From: Eubacterium_B sp034180045
GTDB taxonomy: Bacteria > Bacillota > Clostridia > Peptostreptococcales > Anaerovoracaceae
Reading direction: 5' to 3'
Length of the DNA: 18,905 nucleotides
Assembly (NCBI GenBank): GCA_034180045.1
Contig: JAXFOY010000026.1
Coordinates: forward strand, 1-18,905
Shown here: positions 1-7,036 of the stretch, piece by piece
Layout of the letters: each line of letters starts with the position of its first letter
Position numbering within the stretch: position 1 is the first letter of the stretch
Notes under the pieces: generated by a model
Seen by the model: only the letters and a program-made list of their open reading frames with translations
What the model was told of the DNA's origin: nothing
Databases searched by the model: none
Position numbers and translations under genes: made by a program

Positions 1-136
1 GTGCATGCCTGGAGATAACGTAATCATGGAGATAGAGCTAATCACTCCGATTGCAATAGAAGAAGGCCTAAGATTCGCTATCAGAGAAGGTGGCAGAACA
101 GTAGGTTCAGGTGTAGTAACAGAAATCATCGAGTAG
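1..136 (+). CDS. tuf: Elongation factor Tu, C-terminal end (partial, 5' truncated by window edge)
   Basis: The first 45 codons (reading from base 2) encode the end of EF-Tu, the GTPase that delivers aminoacyl-tRNA to the ribosome. The visible peptide has the conserved domain III ending MPGDNV, ELITPIAIE, FAIREGGRTVG and the terminal VTEIIE, followed by a TAG stop at 134-136. This is the beta-barrel domain that contacts the tRNA. The rest of the gene lies outside the window. A terminator follows 31 bases after the stop. A second tuf begins at 18769 after fusA, so the genome carries two copies in the same direction. The family call is secure. Which copy is the principal one cannot be told from here. 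Confidence 0.97.
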   Translation, partial: CMPGDNVIMEIELITPIAIEEGLRFAIREGGRTVGSGVVTEIIE

Positions 137-167
137 TTGAAAAGATTTCAATTTATAGCAAACTGGG

Positions 168-195
168 ATACCGGCACAATTGTGCCGGTATTTTT
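168..195 (+). terminator. Intrinsic terminator after tuf
   Basis: The stem ATACCGGCAC (168-177) pairs perfectly with GTGCCGGTAT (182-191) around an AATT loop. It is followed by more T residues (192-195), giving a T run of five. It is a perfect 24-base palindrome and could work on both strands. It separates tuf from the YitT-family gene. Confidence 0.92.
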
Positions 196-240
196 AAGAT
201 AGCGCAAATCGTAAATAAAAATAATCTATGAGGAGGAGCA

Positions 241-1107
241 ATGAACACAATAAAGAATATTGATGGGAAAAAGCTGGCAATCGATGTACTGTATGATATA
301 ATAGGCGGAATATTCATAGCCTTAGGCGCTTATAATTTTGCAGCGGCTGCTCACTTCCCGCTCGTGGGATTTACAGGTATAGCCTTGATAACTCACCATT
401 TGTTCGGACTTCCTATAGGTGCCGTTTCTATAGCGCTAAACATACCGGTGGCTATAATTTGTTATAAAATACTTGGGAAGAAATATTTCTTAAATTCAAT
501 TAAGTCACTTATCATCACATCGGCAATAATTGACTATATTGCCCCTAAATTTCCTGTTTATACAGGCGATACCATGTTGGCTGCAATTTGTACGGGAGTG
601 CTTTCGGGAATCGGGTACGCTTTGATATATATGCGCGGGTCGTCTACAGGAGGAGCTGACTTCATAATTCTCACCATAAAGGCGAAAAAACCATATATGA
701 CAATAGGAAGAATAGCTTTTATTATGGATTGTGCCATAGTGATGATAGGAGCGGCAATAGTATCAAAAAGTGTTAACGGTCTTATATATGGTATATTGAT
801 AAGCTATATAATTTCAATGGTTATAGATAAGCTGATGTTCGGATTGTCGTCGGGCAAAATGGCTTTGATAGTTACCGATAAGCCTGGTGAAATTGCCGCC
901 GGGATAGATGATGTTATAGAGAGAGGCGCGACATTCCTCAAGGCAAAGGGAAGTTACTCAGAAGAGGATAAATCCGTTGTTATGTGTGCGTGCAGCAATA
1001 AGCAGACCTATAGAATTAACGAAGTGATTAATGAAGTTGACCCTAAAGCTTTTATGATTATTGTTGAATCACATGAAGTATTCGGGGAGGGGTTTGGCAG
1101 AAAGTAG
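241..1107 (+). CDS. YitT family membrane protein with C-terminal DUF2179 domain
   Basis: This is a 288-residue integral membrane protein of the YitT/DUF161 family. Residues 15-205 are hydrophobic, with about five to six membrane segments and the family-typical segment RGSSTGGADFI at 132-142. Residues about 206-281 form the soluble DUF2179 domain, with the recognisable pattern GATFLKAKGSYS (229-240) followed by a hydrophobic strand. The length matches the family, which is usually 280-290 residues. The start is supported by an AGGAGG stretch at 231-236, although the spacing to ATG is short. The biochemical role of YitT proteins is not established, and transport is only a guess from topology. 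The gene lies just downstream of the tuf terminator and is followed after 122 bases by an LCP gene. I see no convincing promoter in the 45 bases upstream. Confidence 0.9.
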   Translation: MNTIKNIDGKKLAIDVLYDIIGGIFIALGAYNFAAAAHFPLVGFTGIALITHHLFGLPIGAVSIALNIPVAIICYKILGKKYFLNSIKSLIITSAIIDYIAPKFPVYTGDTMLAAICTGVLSGIGYALIYMRGSSTGGADFIILTIKAKKPYMTIGRIAFIMDCAIVMIGAAIVSKSVNGLIYGILISYIISMVIDKLMFGLSSGKMALIVTDKPGEIAAGIDDVIERGATFLKAKGSYSEEDKSVVMCACSNKQTYRINEVINEVDPKAFMIIVESHEVFGEGFGRK

Positions 1108-1229
1108 CTTAGTGAAAACATGGAGCTAAATCTTAATAAATTTTCAGATTCATATCTACGGCTCGACAAATCCAAAATACAGATGTAAAATTACTGTAGA
1201 TTTAATATATATGAGAAGAAAGGCATAGA

Positions 1230-2390
1230 ATGGAAGAGGCTACTAGACATTACCGCAGAAAACAAAGCAGAAAGACTTTATTAGGTAGATTTACCCGCTT
1301 TTTATCACTCGTTTTTTTGGTGATAACTGTAGCTTTTATCGGGATTCTATCATACTCACAGTTCTTGACCTACAAGATGCTGGGGATTGTCGTGGCAGTA
1401 ATTTTTATATTGTTCGTTTTGATTTTTCCGGCACTGTATTCATTTAGATTTAAGCGTTCAAGAAAGATTATATGCTCATTTCTTGCAATTGTTGTAGGAG
1501 GCGCTTTGGCACTTGCCGGCGTATACATCTTTGATACACTGCTATTTTTTAACAAGGTGACTGCCGATCCGTCGGGAAAGGACAGCGCGCAAGCTAGGAG
1601 TGTGGATGTAACGGAAGAATCGTTCAATGTCCTAATAACGGGGATTGATGTAGAGGGTGACATTTCCCAAAAATCAAGATCGGACGTTAACATGATAGTG
1701 ACGATAAATCCACGAACCCGCAAAATTCTATTGACATCGATACCAAGAGATTTTTATGTGGAATATCCTGATGTTCCGGGTGAATTTGACAAGCTTACGC
1801 ATAGCGGCATTTACGGAGCTGACGAGACGGTAGCCGTAGTAGAAAAGCTAACAGGGCTTGATATGAACTACTATGCTAAAGTCAATTATTCAACAGTAAA
1901 GAGTCTTGTAGACTCCATAGACGGAATCGATGTGAATTCCGATTATAGGTTTGAGACGCACGGACAGGCATACTACCTGTTTGAAGAGGGATTTAACCAC
2001 CTGAACGGTGAGGAAGCCCTGGCTTTCGCCAGAGAGAGAAAAGCGTTTGAAGATGGTGATTTTCAAAGAAATAAAGACCAGCAAAAAGTTATGAAAGCTG
2101 TTTTGAAGAAGATGACCTCGCCTAAAGTACTGATTCTAAAATATCCTGATATTCTGAAGGCTATAAAAAATTATATGGAGCTAAATATGAATTCCTCCGA
2201 CATTAAAGCGCTTATTAGAATGCAGACATCCGACTTAAGCGGGTGGAAAATTTCCTCGCAAAATATGGCGGGAGAAACCGATTTGAGGCCTTGTTACGCT
2301 CTCGGAGGCGAATTTGCGTCGGTGGTAGTTCCCGACGAAGGCAGTGTAAACTCATCGATAGAAAAGATAAAGCAAATCATGTTTGAATGA
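1230..2390 (+). CDS. LytR-CpsA-Psr (LCP) family cell-wall glycopolymer ligase
   Basis: LCP enzymes move lipid-linked glycopolymers, such as teichoic acid or capsule, onto peptidoglycan outside the membrane. This 386-residue protein has a basic N-terminus, three predicted membrane helices (about 24-42, 49-70 and 82-103) and an extracellular LCP domain from about 132 to 295. Family hallmarks are visible: SRSD (149-152) before MIVTINPRTRKILLTSIPRD (155-174), FARER (266-270) and DFQRNKDQQ (277-285), which supply the Arg and Asp residues that hold the pyrophosphate lipid. The three-helix N-terminus resembles the CpsA/Wzg type rather than the single-helix TagT type. The C-terminal 90 residues lack an obvious extra domain. 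AAAGG at 1219-1223 is the ribosome binding site. The polymer it acts on is unknown. No glycopolymer biosynthesis gene is adjacent. Confidence 0.93.
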   Translation: MEEATRHYRRKQSRKTLLGRFTRFLSLVFLVITVAFIGILSYSQFLTYKMLGIVVAVIFILFVLIFPALYSFRFKRSRKIICSFLAIVVGGALALAGVYIFDTLLFFNKVTADPSGKDSAQARSVDVTEESFNVLITGIDVEGDISQKSRSDVNMIVTINPRTRKILLTSIPRDFYVEYPDVPGEFDKLTHSGIYGADETVAVVEKLTGLDMNYYAKVNYSTVKSLVDSIDGIDVNSDYRFETHGQAYYLFEEGFNHLNGEEALAFARERKAFEDGDFQRNKDQQKVMKAVLKKMTSPKVLILKYPDILKAIKNYMELNMNSSDIKALIRMQTSDLSGWKISSQNMAGETDLRPCYALGGEFASVVVPDEGSVNSSIEKIKQIMFE

Positions 2391-2471
2391 TATGCCTAGC
2401 CGGAATGAGCCGTAGAAAAAATTCAAAATGGACAGACCTTGAGAGAACGGGAAGTTATTTTTATAAAAAAA

Positions 2472-2500
2472 TTGACATTGACAGGTTGTTGATGTACAAT
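2472..2500 (+). promoter_or_regulatory. Strong sigma-A-type promoter for the rpmG-secE-nusG cluster
   Basis: A consensus -35 TTGACA (2472-2477) stands 17 bases from a near-consensus -10 TACAAT (2495-2500). Transcription should start near 2507. The -35 hexamer is immediately duplicated (TTGACATTGACA, 2472-2483), but only the first copy has correct spacing to the -10. Confidence 0.85.
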
Positions 2501-2525
2501 TAATAGGCAACTTTATGCTTAATCA

Positions 2526-2553
2526 TTCAGAGCCGGAGCAAAACGGCTCTGAA
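2526..2553 (+). promoter_or_regulatory. Stem-loop in the rpmG 5' leader
   Basis: TTCAGAGCCG (2526-2535) and CGGCTCTGAA (2544-2553) form a perfect 10-bp stem with an 8-base loop, about 20 bases after the expected transcription start and 20 bases before the ribosome binding site. No T run follows, so it is not a standard terminator. It may stabilise the mRNA or bind a protein. The role is inferred. Confidence 0.7.
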
Positions 2554-2587
2554 TTTGAGTATTTAATAAACGAAAGGACATAAAGAT

Positions 2588-2737
2588 ATGAGGGTTAAGG
2601 TTACACTTGCATGCACAGAGTGCAAGCAGAGAAACTACAATACCATGAAGAACAAGAAAAACGATCCGGATAGAATCGAACTTAAGAAGTATTGTAAGTT
2701 CTGCAAGAAGGAAACACTTCACAAAGAAACAAAATAA
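2588..2737 (+). CDS. rpmG: 50S ribosomal protein L33 (zinc-binding form)
   Basis: This 49-codon gene encodes a small basic protein beginning MRVKVTLACTECKQRNY and ending in KKETLHKETK. L33 sits near the E site of the 50S subunit. Two CxxC pairs (CTEC at residues 9-12 and CKFC near 36-39) identify the zinc-ribbon Cys+ form rather than the Cys-minus form made under zinc limitation. Its length of 49 residues is normal for L33. The ATG is preceded by AAAGGA (2573-2578). It is the first gene of the secE-nusG-ribosomal protein cluster and is driven by the promoter at 2472. The tRNA-Trp gene that some relatives carry near this place is absent: the gap to secE is only 11 bases. Confidence 0.96.
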   Translation: MRVKVTLACTECKQRNYNTMKNKKNDPDRIELKKYCKFCKKETLHKETK

Positions 2738-2748
2738 GGAGGCGAGCA

Positions 2749-2976
2749 ATGGCTACAGCTAAGAATTCAAATGTACAGCGCAGAGAAAGCGTGGGAGAAT
2801 ATCTAAAGGGTGTAAGAAAAGAGATGGGCAAAGTCGTTTGGCCTACTCGCAAAGAACTAGGTGCTTACACTGTTGTTGTTGCTGCAACATGTGCTATATT
2901 TGCACTGGGATTTTGGCTAGTAGACCTCGGAGTTCTAGCTCTTCTTAAGAATATCCTTGGCGTAACTATGAATTAA
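2749..2976 (+). CDS. secE: Preprotein translocase subunit SecE
   Basis: SecE clamps and stabilises the SecY channel of the general secretion system. This 75-residue protein is the short Gram-positive form: an amphipathic region with the conserved signature VRKEMGKVVWPTRKEL (about residues 22-37), then one membrane helix (about 40-67). An AAGGAGG at 2736-2742 overlaps the rpmG stop, so the two genes should be translated in close succession. It is followed by nusG after 19 bases, the usual secE-nusG order in bacteria. Confidence 0.97.
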   Translation: MATAKNSNVQRRESVGEYLKGVRKEMGKVVWPTRKELGAYTVVVAATCAIFALGFWLVDLGVLALLKNILGVTMN

Positions 2977-2995
2977 TTGTCAAAGAAGGTGCAAA

Positions 2996-3574
2996 ATGTC
3001 AGAATCAGAAAACAACAACATGCTTTCACCTTTAGAAGAAGAGGGACTAAGAGGTGACGGCAATGCCAAATGGTATGTCGTACATACCTACTCAGGTCAC
3101 GAAAACAAGGTAAAAGTGAATATCGAAAAAATGGTCGAGAATCGCGGCATGCAGGATTTGATTCTTGATATCGTAGTACCGACGGAAGACAGAGTTGAAA
3201 TCAAAGAAGGCCAAAGAAAAATCAAGACCAAAAAGATGTTTCCGGGATATGTCATAGTTAAGATGATAGTAAACAATGAATCTTGGTATCTTGTGCGTAA
3301 TACACAAGGTGTGACAGGCTTTGTAGGTCATGGATCGAACCCTATTCCGCTTACCGATACGGAAGTGGCGAGAATGGGAATCGAAAAAGTTTATATCGAC
3401 CTGGATGTCGAAGTCGGCGACACAGTACGCGTTATCAGCGGACCATTTGAGAGCTTCATGGGAGAGGTTCTCGATATCAGCAAAGAGAAACAAATACTTA
3501 CTGTCAGAGTTTCGATGTTCGGAAGAGATACTCCGGTTGAACTTGAGTTCGGCCAGGTAGATAAAATCCTATAG
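2996..3574 (+). CDS. nusG: Transcription termination/antitermination protein NusG
   Basis: NusG binds RNA polymerase on the beta' clamp and modulates pausing, Rho action and transcription-translation coupling. The 192-residue protein has an N-terminal NGN domain (about 25-125, with WYVVHTYSGHENKV and KKMFPGYVIVKM). A C-terminal KOW domain (about 138-190) begins with the pattern VGDTVRVISGPFESFMG. An extra acidic stretch of about 20 residues precedes the NGN domain. The ATG at 2996 follows AAGAAGG (2982-2988). The gene lies in the rpmG-secE-nusG-rplK operon and is separated from rplK by 25 bases that hold only the rplK ribosome binding site. Confidence 0.97.
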   Translation: MSESENNNMLSPLEEEGLRGDGNAKWYVVHTYSGHENKVKVNIEKMVENRGMQDLILDIVVPTEDRVEIKEGQRKIKTKKMFPGYVIVKMIVNNESWYLVRNTQGVTGFVGHGSNPIPLTDTEVARMGIEKVYIDLDVEVGDTVRVISGPFESFMGEVLDISKEKQILTVRVSMFGRDTPVELEFGQVDKIL

Positions 3575-3599
3575 CAGTCTATAGAGAAAGGAGAAACAC

Positions 3600-4025
3600 A
3601 TGGCTAAAAAAGTAACAGGCTATATCAAATTACAGATTGAAGCCGGCAAGGCTAATCCGGCACCACCGGTAGGTCCTGCTCTAGGTCAGCATGGTGTTAA
3701 TATCATGGACTTTTGTAAGCAGTTCAACGCTAGAACACAAGATCAGCCGGGCATGATTATTCCGGTAGTAATCACAGTTTATGCGGATAGAAGCTTTACA
3801 TTCATTACAAAAACACCGCCGGCAGCAGTACTGCTAAAGAAAGCGGCAGGTCTTGCATCGGGTTCGGGTGAACCAAACAAGACAAAAGTTGCAACGCTTT
3901 CAAGAGCTCAGGTAGAGGAAATTGCAAAGACAAAGATGCCTGACCTGAACGCAGCCAGCTTAGAGGCGGCGACAGACATGATTGCAGGAACTGCAAGAAG
4001 CATGGGAATCGTTATCGAAGATTAA
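3600..4025 (+). CDS. rplK: 50S ribosomal protein L11
   Basis: L11 forms the base of the stalk where elongation factors act and binds the GTPase-associated centre of 23S rRNA. The 141-residue length is standard. The N-terminal signature KLQIEAGKANPAPPVGPALGQHGVNIMDF is intact, including the prolines where thiostrepton resistance usually arises, so the allele looks wild type. The C-terminal rRNA-binding domain (about 70-141) carries TPPAAVLLKKAAG and the end MIAGTARSMGIVI. AAAGGAG lies 6-12 bases upstream of the start. A 78-base spacer separates it from rplA. Confidence 0.97.
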   Translation: MAKKVTGYIKLQIEAGKANPAPPVGPALGQHGVNIMDFCKQFNARTQDQPGMIIPVVITVYADRSFTFITKTPPAAVLLKKAAGLASGSGEPNKTKVATLSRAQVEEIAKTKMPDLNAASLEAATDMIAGTARSMGIVIED

Positions 4026-4030
4026 TTTTT

Positions 4031-4098
4031 GGGAGGCCGGGAGCTTGCGCAAGAAAATGCAGCTTAAGCGAAAGCAGGCCGTTTGTACCAATGGGAGG
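4031..4098 (+). promoter_or_regulatory. Structured rplK-rplA spacer, possible L1 autoregulatory site
   Basis: The 78-base spacer is long for adjacent ribosomal genes and can fold. GGCC (4035-4038) pairs with GGCC (4077-4080). They enclose a bulged hairpin, AGCTTGC (4042-4048) with GCAGCT (4059-4064), and a small GAAA-tetraloop hairpin at 4068-4075. It ends at the rplA ribosome binding site GGGAGG (4093-4098). L1 is known in several bacteria to repress its own mRNA through a mimic of its 23S site. That this is such a site is inference. Confidence 0.3.
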
Positions 4099-4103
4099 TA
4101 ATT

Positions 4104-4799
4104 ATGCCAAAGAGAGGCAAAGGCTACAAAGTTGTAGCGGAAAAAGTAGATAGAGCTACTTTATATGATGTGTCTGAGGCTATGACAAAGGTTGTAGAAA
4201 CAGCACGTGCAAAATTTGATGAAACAGTTGAAGTTCATATCAGACTCGGCGTTGACGGAAGACATGCTGACCAGCAGGTCAGAGGTGCACTGGTTCTTCC
4301 AAACGGAACAGGTAAGGAAGTAAAAGTTCTTGTCTTCGCAAAAGGTGCCAAGGCTGAAGAGGCTGAAAAAGCAGGCGCTGATTATGTAGGTGCTGATGAG
4401 CTTGCTCAGAAGATTCAGAACGAAAACTGGTTTGACTTTGATGTAGTGGTTGCTACACCGGATATGATGGGCGTTGTCGGTAGACTTGGTAGAGTGCTTG
4501 GCCCTAAGGGTCTTATGCCAAATCCTAAGTCAGGAACAGTTACGATGGATTTAGAGAGAGCTTTGGCTGATATTAAAGCCGGTAAGGTTGAATACCGTCT
4601 TGACAGACAGAACATCGTTCACACAATTATCGGAAAGAAGTCATTCGGTCCGGAAAAACTGGAGCAGAATTTCAAGGCACTTATTGAAGCTATTGTCAAG
4701 GCTAAGCCTGCAACAGCAAAGGGACAGTATCTAAAGAGCGTTTCTCTTTCAACAACAATGGGTCCGGGAGTTAAGGTTAATCCGGCAATACTTGGCTAA
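4104..4799 (+). CDS. rplA: 50S ribosomal protein L1
   Basis: L1 builds the mobile L1 stalk that escorts deacylated tRNA out of the E site, and in many bacteria it represses its own mRNA. The 231-residue product beginning MPKRGKGYK has the family signature GKVEYRLDR and the conserved block GRVLGPKGLMPNPKSGTV. I chose ATG 4104 because GGGAGG stands at 4093-4098. An in-frame TTG at 4083 would add MYQWEVI but has no ribosome binding site and would make the protein longer than the family norm. The rplJ leader follows directly after the stop. Confidence 0.97.
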   Translation: MPKRGKGYKVVAEKVDRATLYDVSEAMTKVVETARAKFDETVEVHIRLGVDGRHADQQVRGALVLPNGTGKEVKVLVFAKGAKAEEAEKAGADYVGADELAQKIQNENWFDFDVVVATPDMMGVVGRLGRVLGPKGLMPNPKSGTVTMDLERALADIKAGKVEYRLDRQNIVHTIIGKKSFGPEKLEQNFKALIEAIVKAKPATAKGQYLKSVSLSTTMGPGVKVNPAILG

Positions 4800-4821
4800 G
4801 CTCAAAATTCAAAATGAGAAC

Positions 4822-4916
4822 TAAACCGTAGACAGCAGGTGTCGAAAGACTTAATTTCCTGCCGAGGTACAATACATAGATATTGACCCCGTCTACAAAA
4901 GAGATGGGGTTTTTTG
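4822..4916 (+). ncRNA. Ribosomal protein L10 leader with transcription attenuator
   Basis: This is the classical L10 leader that lets L10(L12)4 control its own operon. The conserved core is present: ACCGTAGACAGCAGG, a GTC-GAAA-GAC hairpin (4841-4850), CTTAAT, CCTGC (4858-4862, pairing with GCAGG 4835-4839) and CGAGGT. Downstream, ACCCCGTCT (4886-4894) pairs with AGATGGGGT (4902-4910), followed by six T residues (4910-4915), which makes an intrinsic terminator. GTAGAC (4828-4833) is the exact complement of GTCTAC (4891-4896), so it can capture the terminator's 5' arm as an antiterminator. L10 binding would hold the upper fold and favour termination, as shown for B. subtilis rplJ. Confidence 0.93.
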
Positions 4917-4970
4917 TTGAGTACCGTATGCTATTCGCAAATGCTTAGGCATTGCAGAAAGGAGAACTAA

Positions 4971-5465
4971 ATGTCAGACATAGCAAAACAACAAAAACAG
5001 CTGGTAATTGACGAGATTAAAGCTAAACTGGACGGAGCTCAGTCGGCAGTACTTGTAGACTATATGGGAATTACAGTTGAACAGGCTGACAAGATGAGAA
5101 AAGCTCTTCGTGAAGCTGAAGTTGATTACACAGTATATAAAAACACCCTTGTTAAAAGAGCAATTGAGGGAACAGAGTTTGAATCTCTAAAGGATGCTTT
5201 GGCAGGACCTAGCGCTATTGCAATCAGCAAGACTGATGCGACTGCACCGGCAAGAGCAATCAACAATCTTCTAAAAGAAATACCGGCAATGGAATTCAAA
5301 GCAGGCGTTGTAGAAGGCACTTTCTATAATAAAGAAGGGATTGAGGCTGTTGCAAAAATTCCGTCAAGAGACGAACTCATTGCTAAATTTATGGGCAGCA
5401 TTCAGTCGCCGGTTTCAGCATTAGTTAGAACTCTTCAGGCGGTTGCAGATGCTAAAACAGAATAA
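4971..5465 (+). CDS. rplJ: 50S ribosomal protein L10
   Basis: L10 anchors the L7/L12 stalk to the 50S subunit and is the autoregulator of this operon. The 164-residue product has the N-terminal rRNA-binding domain with VDYMGITVEQADKMRKALRE (about 29-48) and VYKNTLVKRAIEGT. Its C-terminal helix (about 140-164, ending LVRTLQAVADAKTE) is where L12 dimers bind. Length is typical of Firmicutes. The ATG follows AAAGGAG. No separate promoter is evident upstream, so expression appears to depend on transcription passing the L10 leader from the rplK-rplA region. Confidence 0.97.
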   Translation: MSDIAKQQKQLVIDEIKAKLDGAQSAVLVDYMGITVEQADKMRKALREAEVDYTVYKNTLVKRAIEGTEFESLKDALAGPSAIAISKTDATAPARAINNLLKEIPAMEFKAGVVEGTFYNKEGIEAVAKIPSRDELIAKFMGSIQSPVSALVRTLQAVADAKTE

Positions 5466-5518
5466 TTCAGGTAAAATAAACTTAATGTAATTAATCAAAG
5501 ATTAAAAGGAGAATAATA

Positions 5519-5884
5519 ATGGATAAGGATAAAATCATAGAAGCCATCAAAGGCATGACTGTTCTTGAACTAAATGAACTTGTTAAAGCGTGTGAAGAAG
5601 AATTCGGCGTATCTGCTGCTGCTCCTGTAGCTGTAGCCGGTGCTGCTGCCGGTGGAGAAGCTGCTGCTGAACAGACAGAATTTAATGTTGTGCTTTCAGA
5701 AGTTGGTGCAGAGAAGATTAAGGTTATCAAGGTTGTAAGAGAACTTACAGGTCTCGGTCTGAAGGAAGCTAAGGGTCTTGTAGACGGAGCTCCTGGAATG
5801 CTGAAAGAAGGCGTTGATAAGGCAGAAGCTGAAGCAATGAAAGCTAAGCTTGAAGAAGTTGGCGCTAAGGTTGAACTTAAATAG
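5519..5884 (+). CDS. rplL: 50S ribosomal protein L7/L12
   Basis: L7/L12 is the multicopy stalk protein that recruits and stimulates translation GTPases. The 121 residues divide into an N-terminal dimerisation domain (1-30, LELNELVKACEEEFGVSA), an Ala-rich flexible hinge (33-51) and a C-terminal factor-binding domain (about 53-121) with KIKVIKVVRELTGLGLKEAK and PGMLKEGVDKAEAE. AAAGGAG precedes the ATG. The gap from rplJ is 53 bases, without a visible promoter. A terminator follows 51 bases after the stop. Confidence 0.98.
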   Translation: MDKDKIIEAIKGMTVLELNELVKACEEEFGVSAAAPVAVAGAAAGGEAAAEQTEFNVVLSEVGAEKIKVIKVVRELTGLGLKEAKGLVDGAPGMLKEGVDKAEAEAMKAKLEEVGAKVELK

Positions 5885-5935
5885 TTCTGACATCAGGTTA
5901 AATGCTTAGTTGTATTTGATAATTAAATACAGGGG

Positions 5936-5963
5936 GGGACTGCTTATTTAGTGGTCCCTTTTT
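5936..5963 (+). terminator. Intrinsic terminator after rplL
   Basis: GGGACTGCT (5936-5944) pairs with AGTGGTCCC (5950-5958), nine pairs including two wobbles, with a five-base loop and then TTTTT (5959-5963). A weaker AT-rich hairpin, GTATTT/AAATAC at 5912-5930, precedes it. It closes the ribosomal protein transcription unit. Confidence 0.88.
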
Positions 5964-6021
5964 GCATTTTTCCCTTGAAAGTTTTACTATACGGATAGCA
6001 GTCATGTGAAAGGAGAATTTT

Positions 6022-6558
6022 ATGACACCACAAAATATAGCAAAAAAAGGAATATTACTTAATACAGTTCTTATTCTGGCAACACTTGCCGCATTTATTA
6101 CAATAAGAGTAACTAATTACATGGCAGAGAGCGGATATGCATATTCTATTGACTTTTGGTTACTATTTGATATTCAGCGCTATACATTTATTGCACTTGC
6201 AGTTATTTCGGGTATTGTTTTGATATTATCCGCACTACTGTTTGTGAAAAGCGGAAAACAGGCAAAAGGATTTATCTTTCTGCTGATTTCTTCGGCAATA
6301 GCCTTGGTGCTGGCAATTTTCGGCTTTGTTTTGGGAATTATCACTTGGATTTTATCGGCTATCTCAATCAACCAGTTTAGACAGATGAGGGCTGAAAGTA
6401 ATTTTGAAAGCAAGTTAAACACGATGAATATAGCGCATGAGTATGTGCCTCAGAATCAAGTCGACAACACAAATGAGGATATGAATAATAACGGTTTTAA
6501 CAACGAAAACGGCGAGATGGATAAAAGCGTAGGTTCGGAAAATACGGGCAATGAATAA
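6022..6558 (+). CDS. Unrecognised membrane protein with Asn-rich C-terminal tail (first gene of a three-gene cassette)
   Basis: I do not recognise this 178-residue protein. It has a short basic N-terminus, a membrane helix at about 11-30, an aromatic outward loop (about 33-52), a second helix at about 54-75, and a long hydrophobic stretch at 83-116 that may be one or two helices. From about 120 it is soluble, ending in an Asn/Glu-rich, low-complexity tail (about 150-178). The ATG at 6022 has AAAGGAG just upstream. The gene lies 58 bases after the rplL terminator. A weak promoter (TTGCAT 5962-5967, 17 bases, TACTAT 5985-5990) is possible. It overlaps the next gene by 8 bases. The genes probably form one operon and may act as one membrane complex. 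The function is unknown. Confidence 0.8.
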   Translation: MTPQNIAKKGILLNTVLILATLAAFITIRVTNYMAESGYAYSIDFWLLFDIQRYTFIALAVISGIVLILSALLFVKSGKQAKGFIFLLISSAIALVLAIFGFVLGIITWILSAISINQFRQMRAESNFESKLNTMNIAHEYVPQNQVDNTNEDMNNNGFNNENGEMDKSVGSENTGNE

Positions 6559-7036
6559 TATTAAATCAAAGTACTATTCCTCGGAAAAGATATCAAAAAG
6601 TATCACAAGGGCATTGTATAGCTACATCGTTATAATCATTGCTCGAATCATGTTATATGTCGGATTTAGAGTGGCGGTGCATAATGATTTTTATGTGCAG
6701 GGTTTAGAAATATTTTTTAATTTTGATGAACTCAGCATATATACATTAGCGGCTTTTGCCATTTTCGGAGTCCTTACTTTGATACTGGTGTTGATTTCGG
6801 TAAACACATTCATACATTGCATTAAAGCTATCATGGAAAACGAAAAGGATGCTAAAGTAGGCAGGCTTATTTGGGTTTATGTATTATTGATGGTTGCCGA
6901 CATATTAATAGGTCTGGCATTTGCATGCATAGCGATTTTGTTTGATACTTTCGCTTTGATAGTGATATCTTTATCGGTTATAGAGGTTGCTGTACTGTTA
7001 TGGCTTACACATGTTCGCAAAAATTGGGAGGGCTAA
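6551..7036 (+). CDS. Unrecognised four-helix membrane protein (second gene of cassette)
   Basis: This 161-residue protein has four predicted membrane helices (about 21-42, 63-90, 105-131 and 133-153), a basic N-terminus and a basic C-terminal end (HVRKNWEG). I recognise no family. The start overlaps the previous gene by 8 bases, which implies translational coupling. No strong ribosome binding site is visible, as the upstream bases code for the end of the previous protein. The layout from the first helix through the aromatic loop to the second helix resembles the previous protein: FD, a YT about four residues later and a G...LIL pattern recur. The two may therefore be distant paralogues. That is a visual impression only. 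Confidence 0.78.
   Translation: MNNIKSKYYSSEKISKSITRALYSYIVIIIARIMLYVGFRVAVHNDFYVQGLEIFFNFDELSIYTLAAFAIFGVLTLILVLISVNTFIHCIKAIMENEKDAKVGRLIWVYVLLMVADILIGLAFACIAILFDTFALIVISLSVIEVAVLLWLTHVRKNWEG

Noticed and set aside
2391..2471. Terminator after the LCP gene
   Set aside because: I found only short three-base pairings and no stem followed by a T run. Transcripts may read into the rpmG unit.
2738..2748. tRNA-Trp gene between rpmG and secE, as in some relatives
   Set aside because: The gap is only 11 bases and holds most of the secE ribosome binding site.
3092..3493. 133-codon minus-strand frame over nusG
   Set aside because: It lies wholly within the conserved NusG coding sequence and its composition is a mirror of the plus-strand codons.
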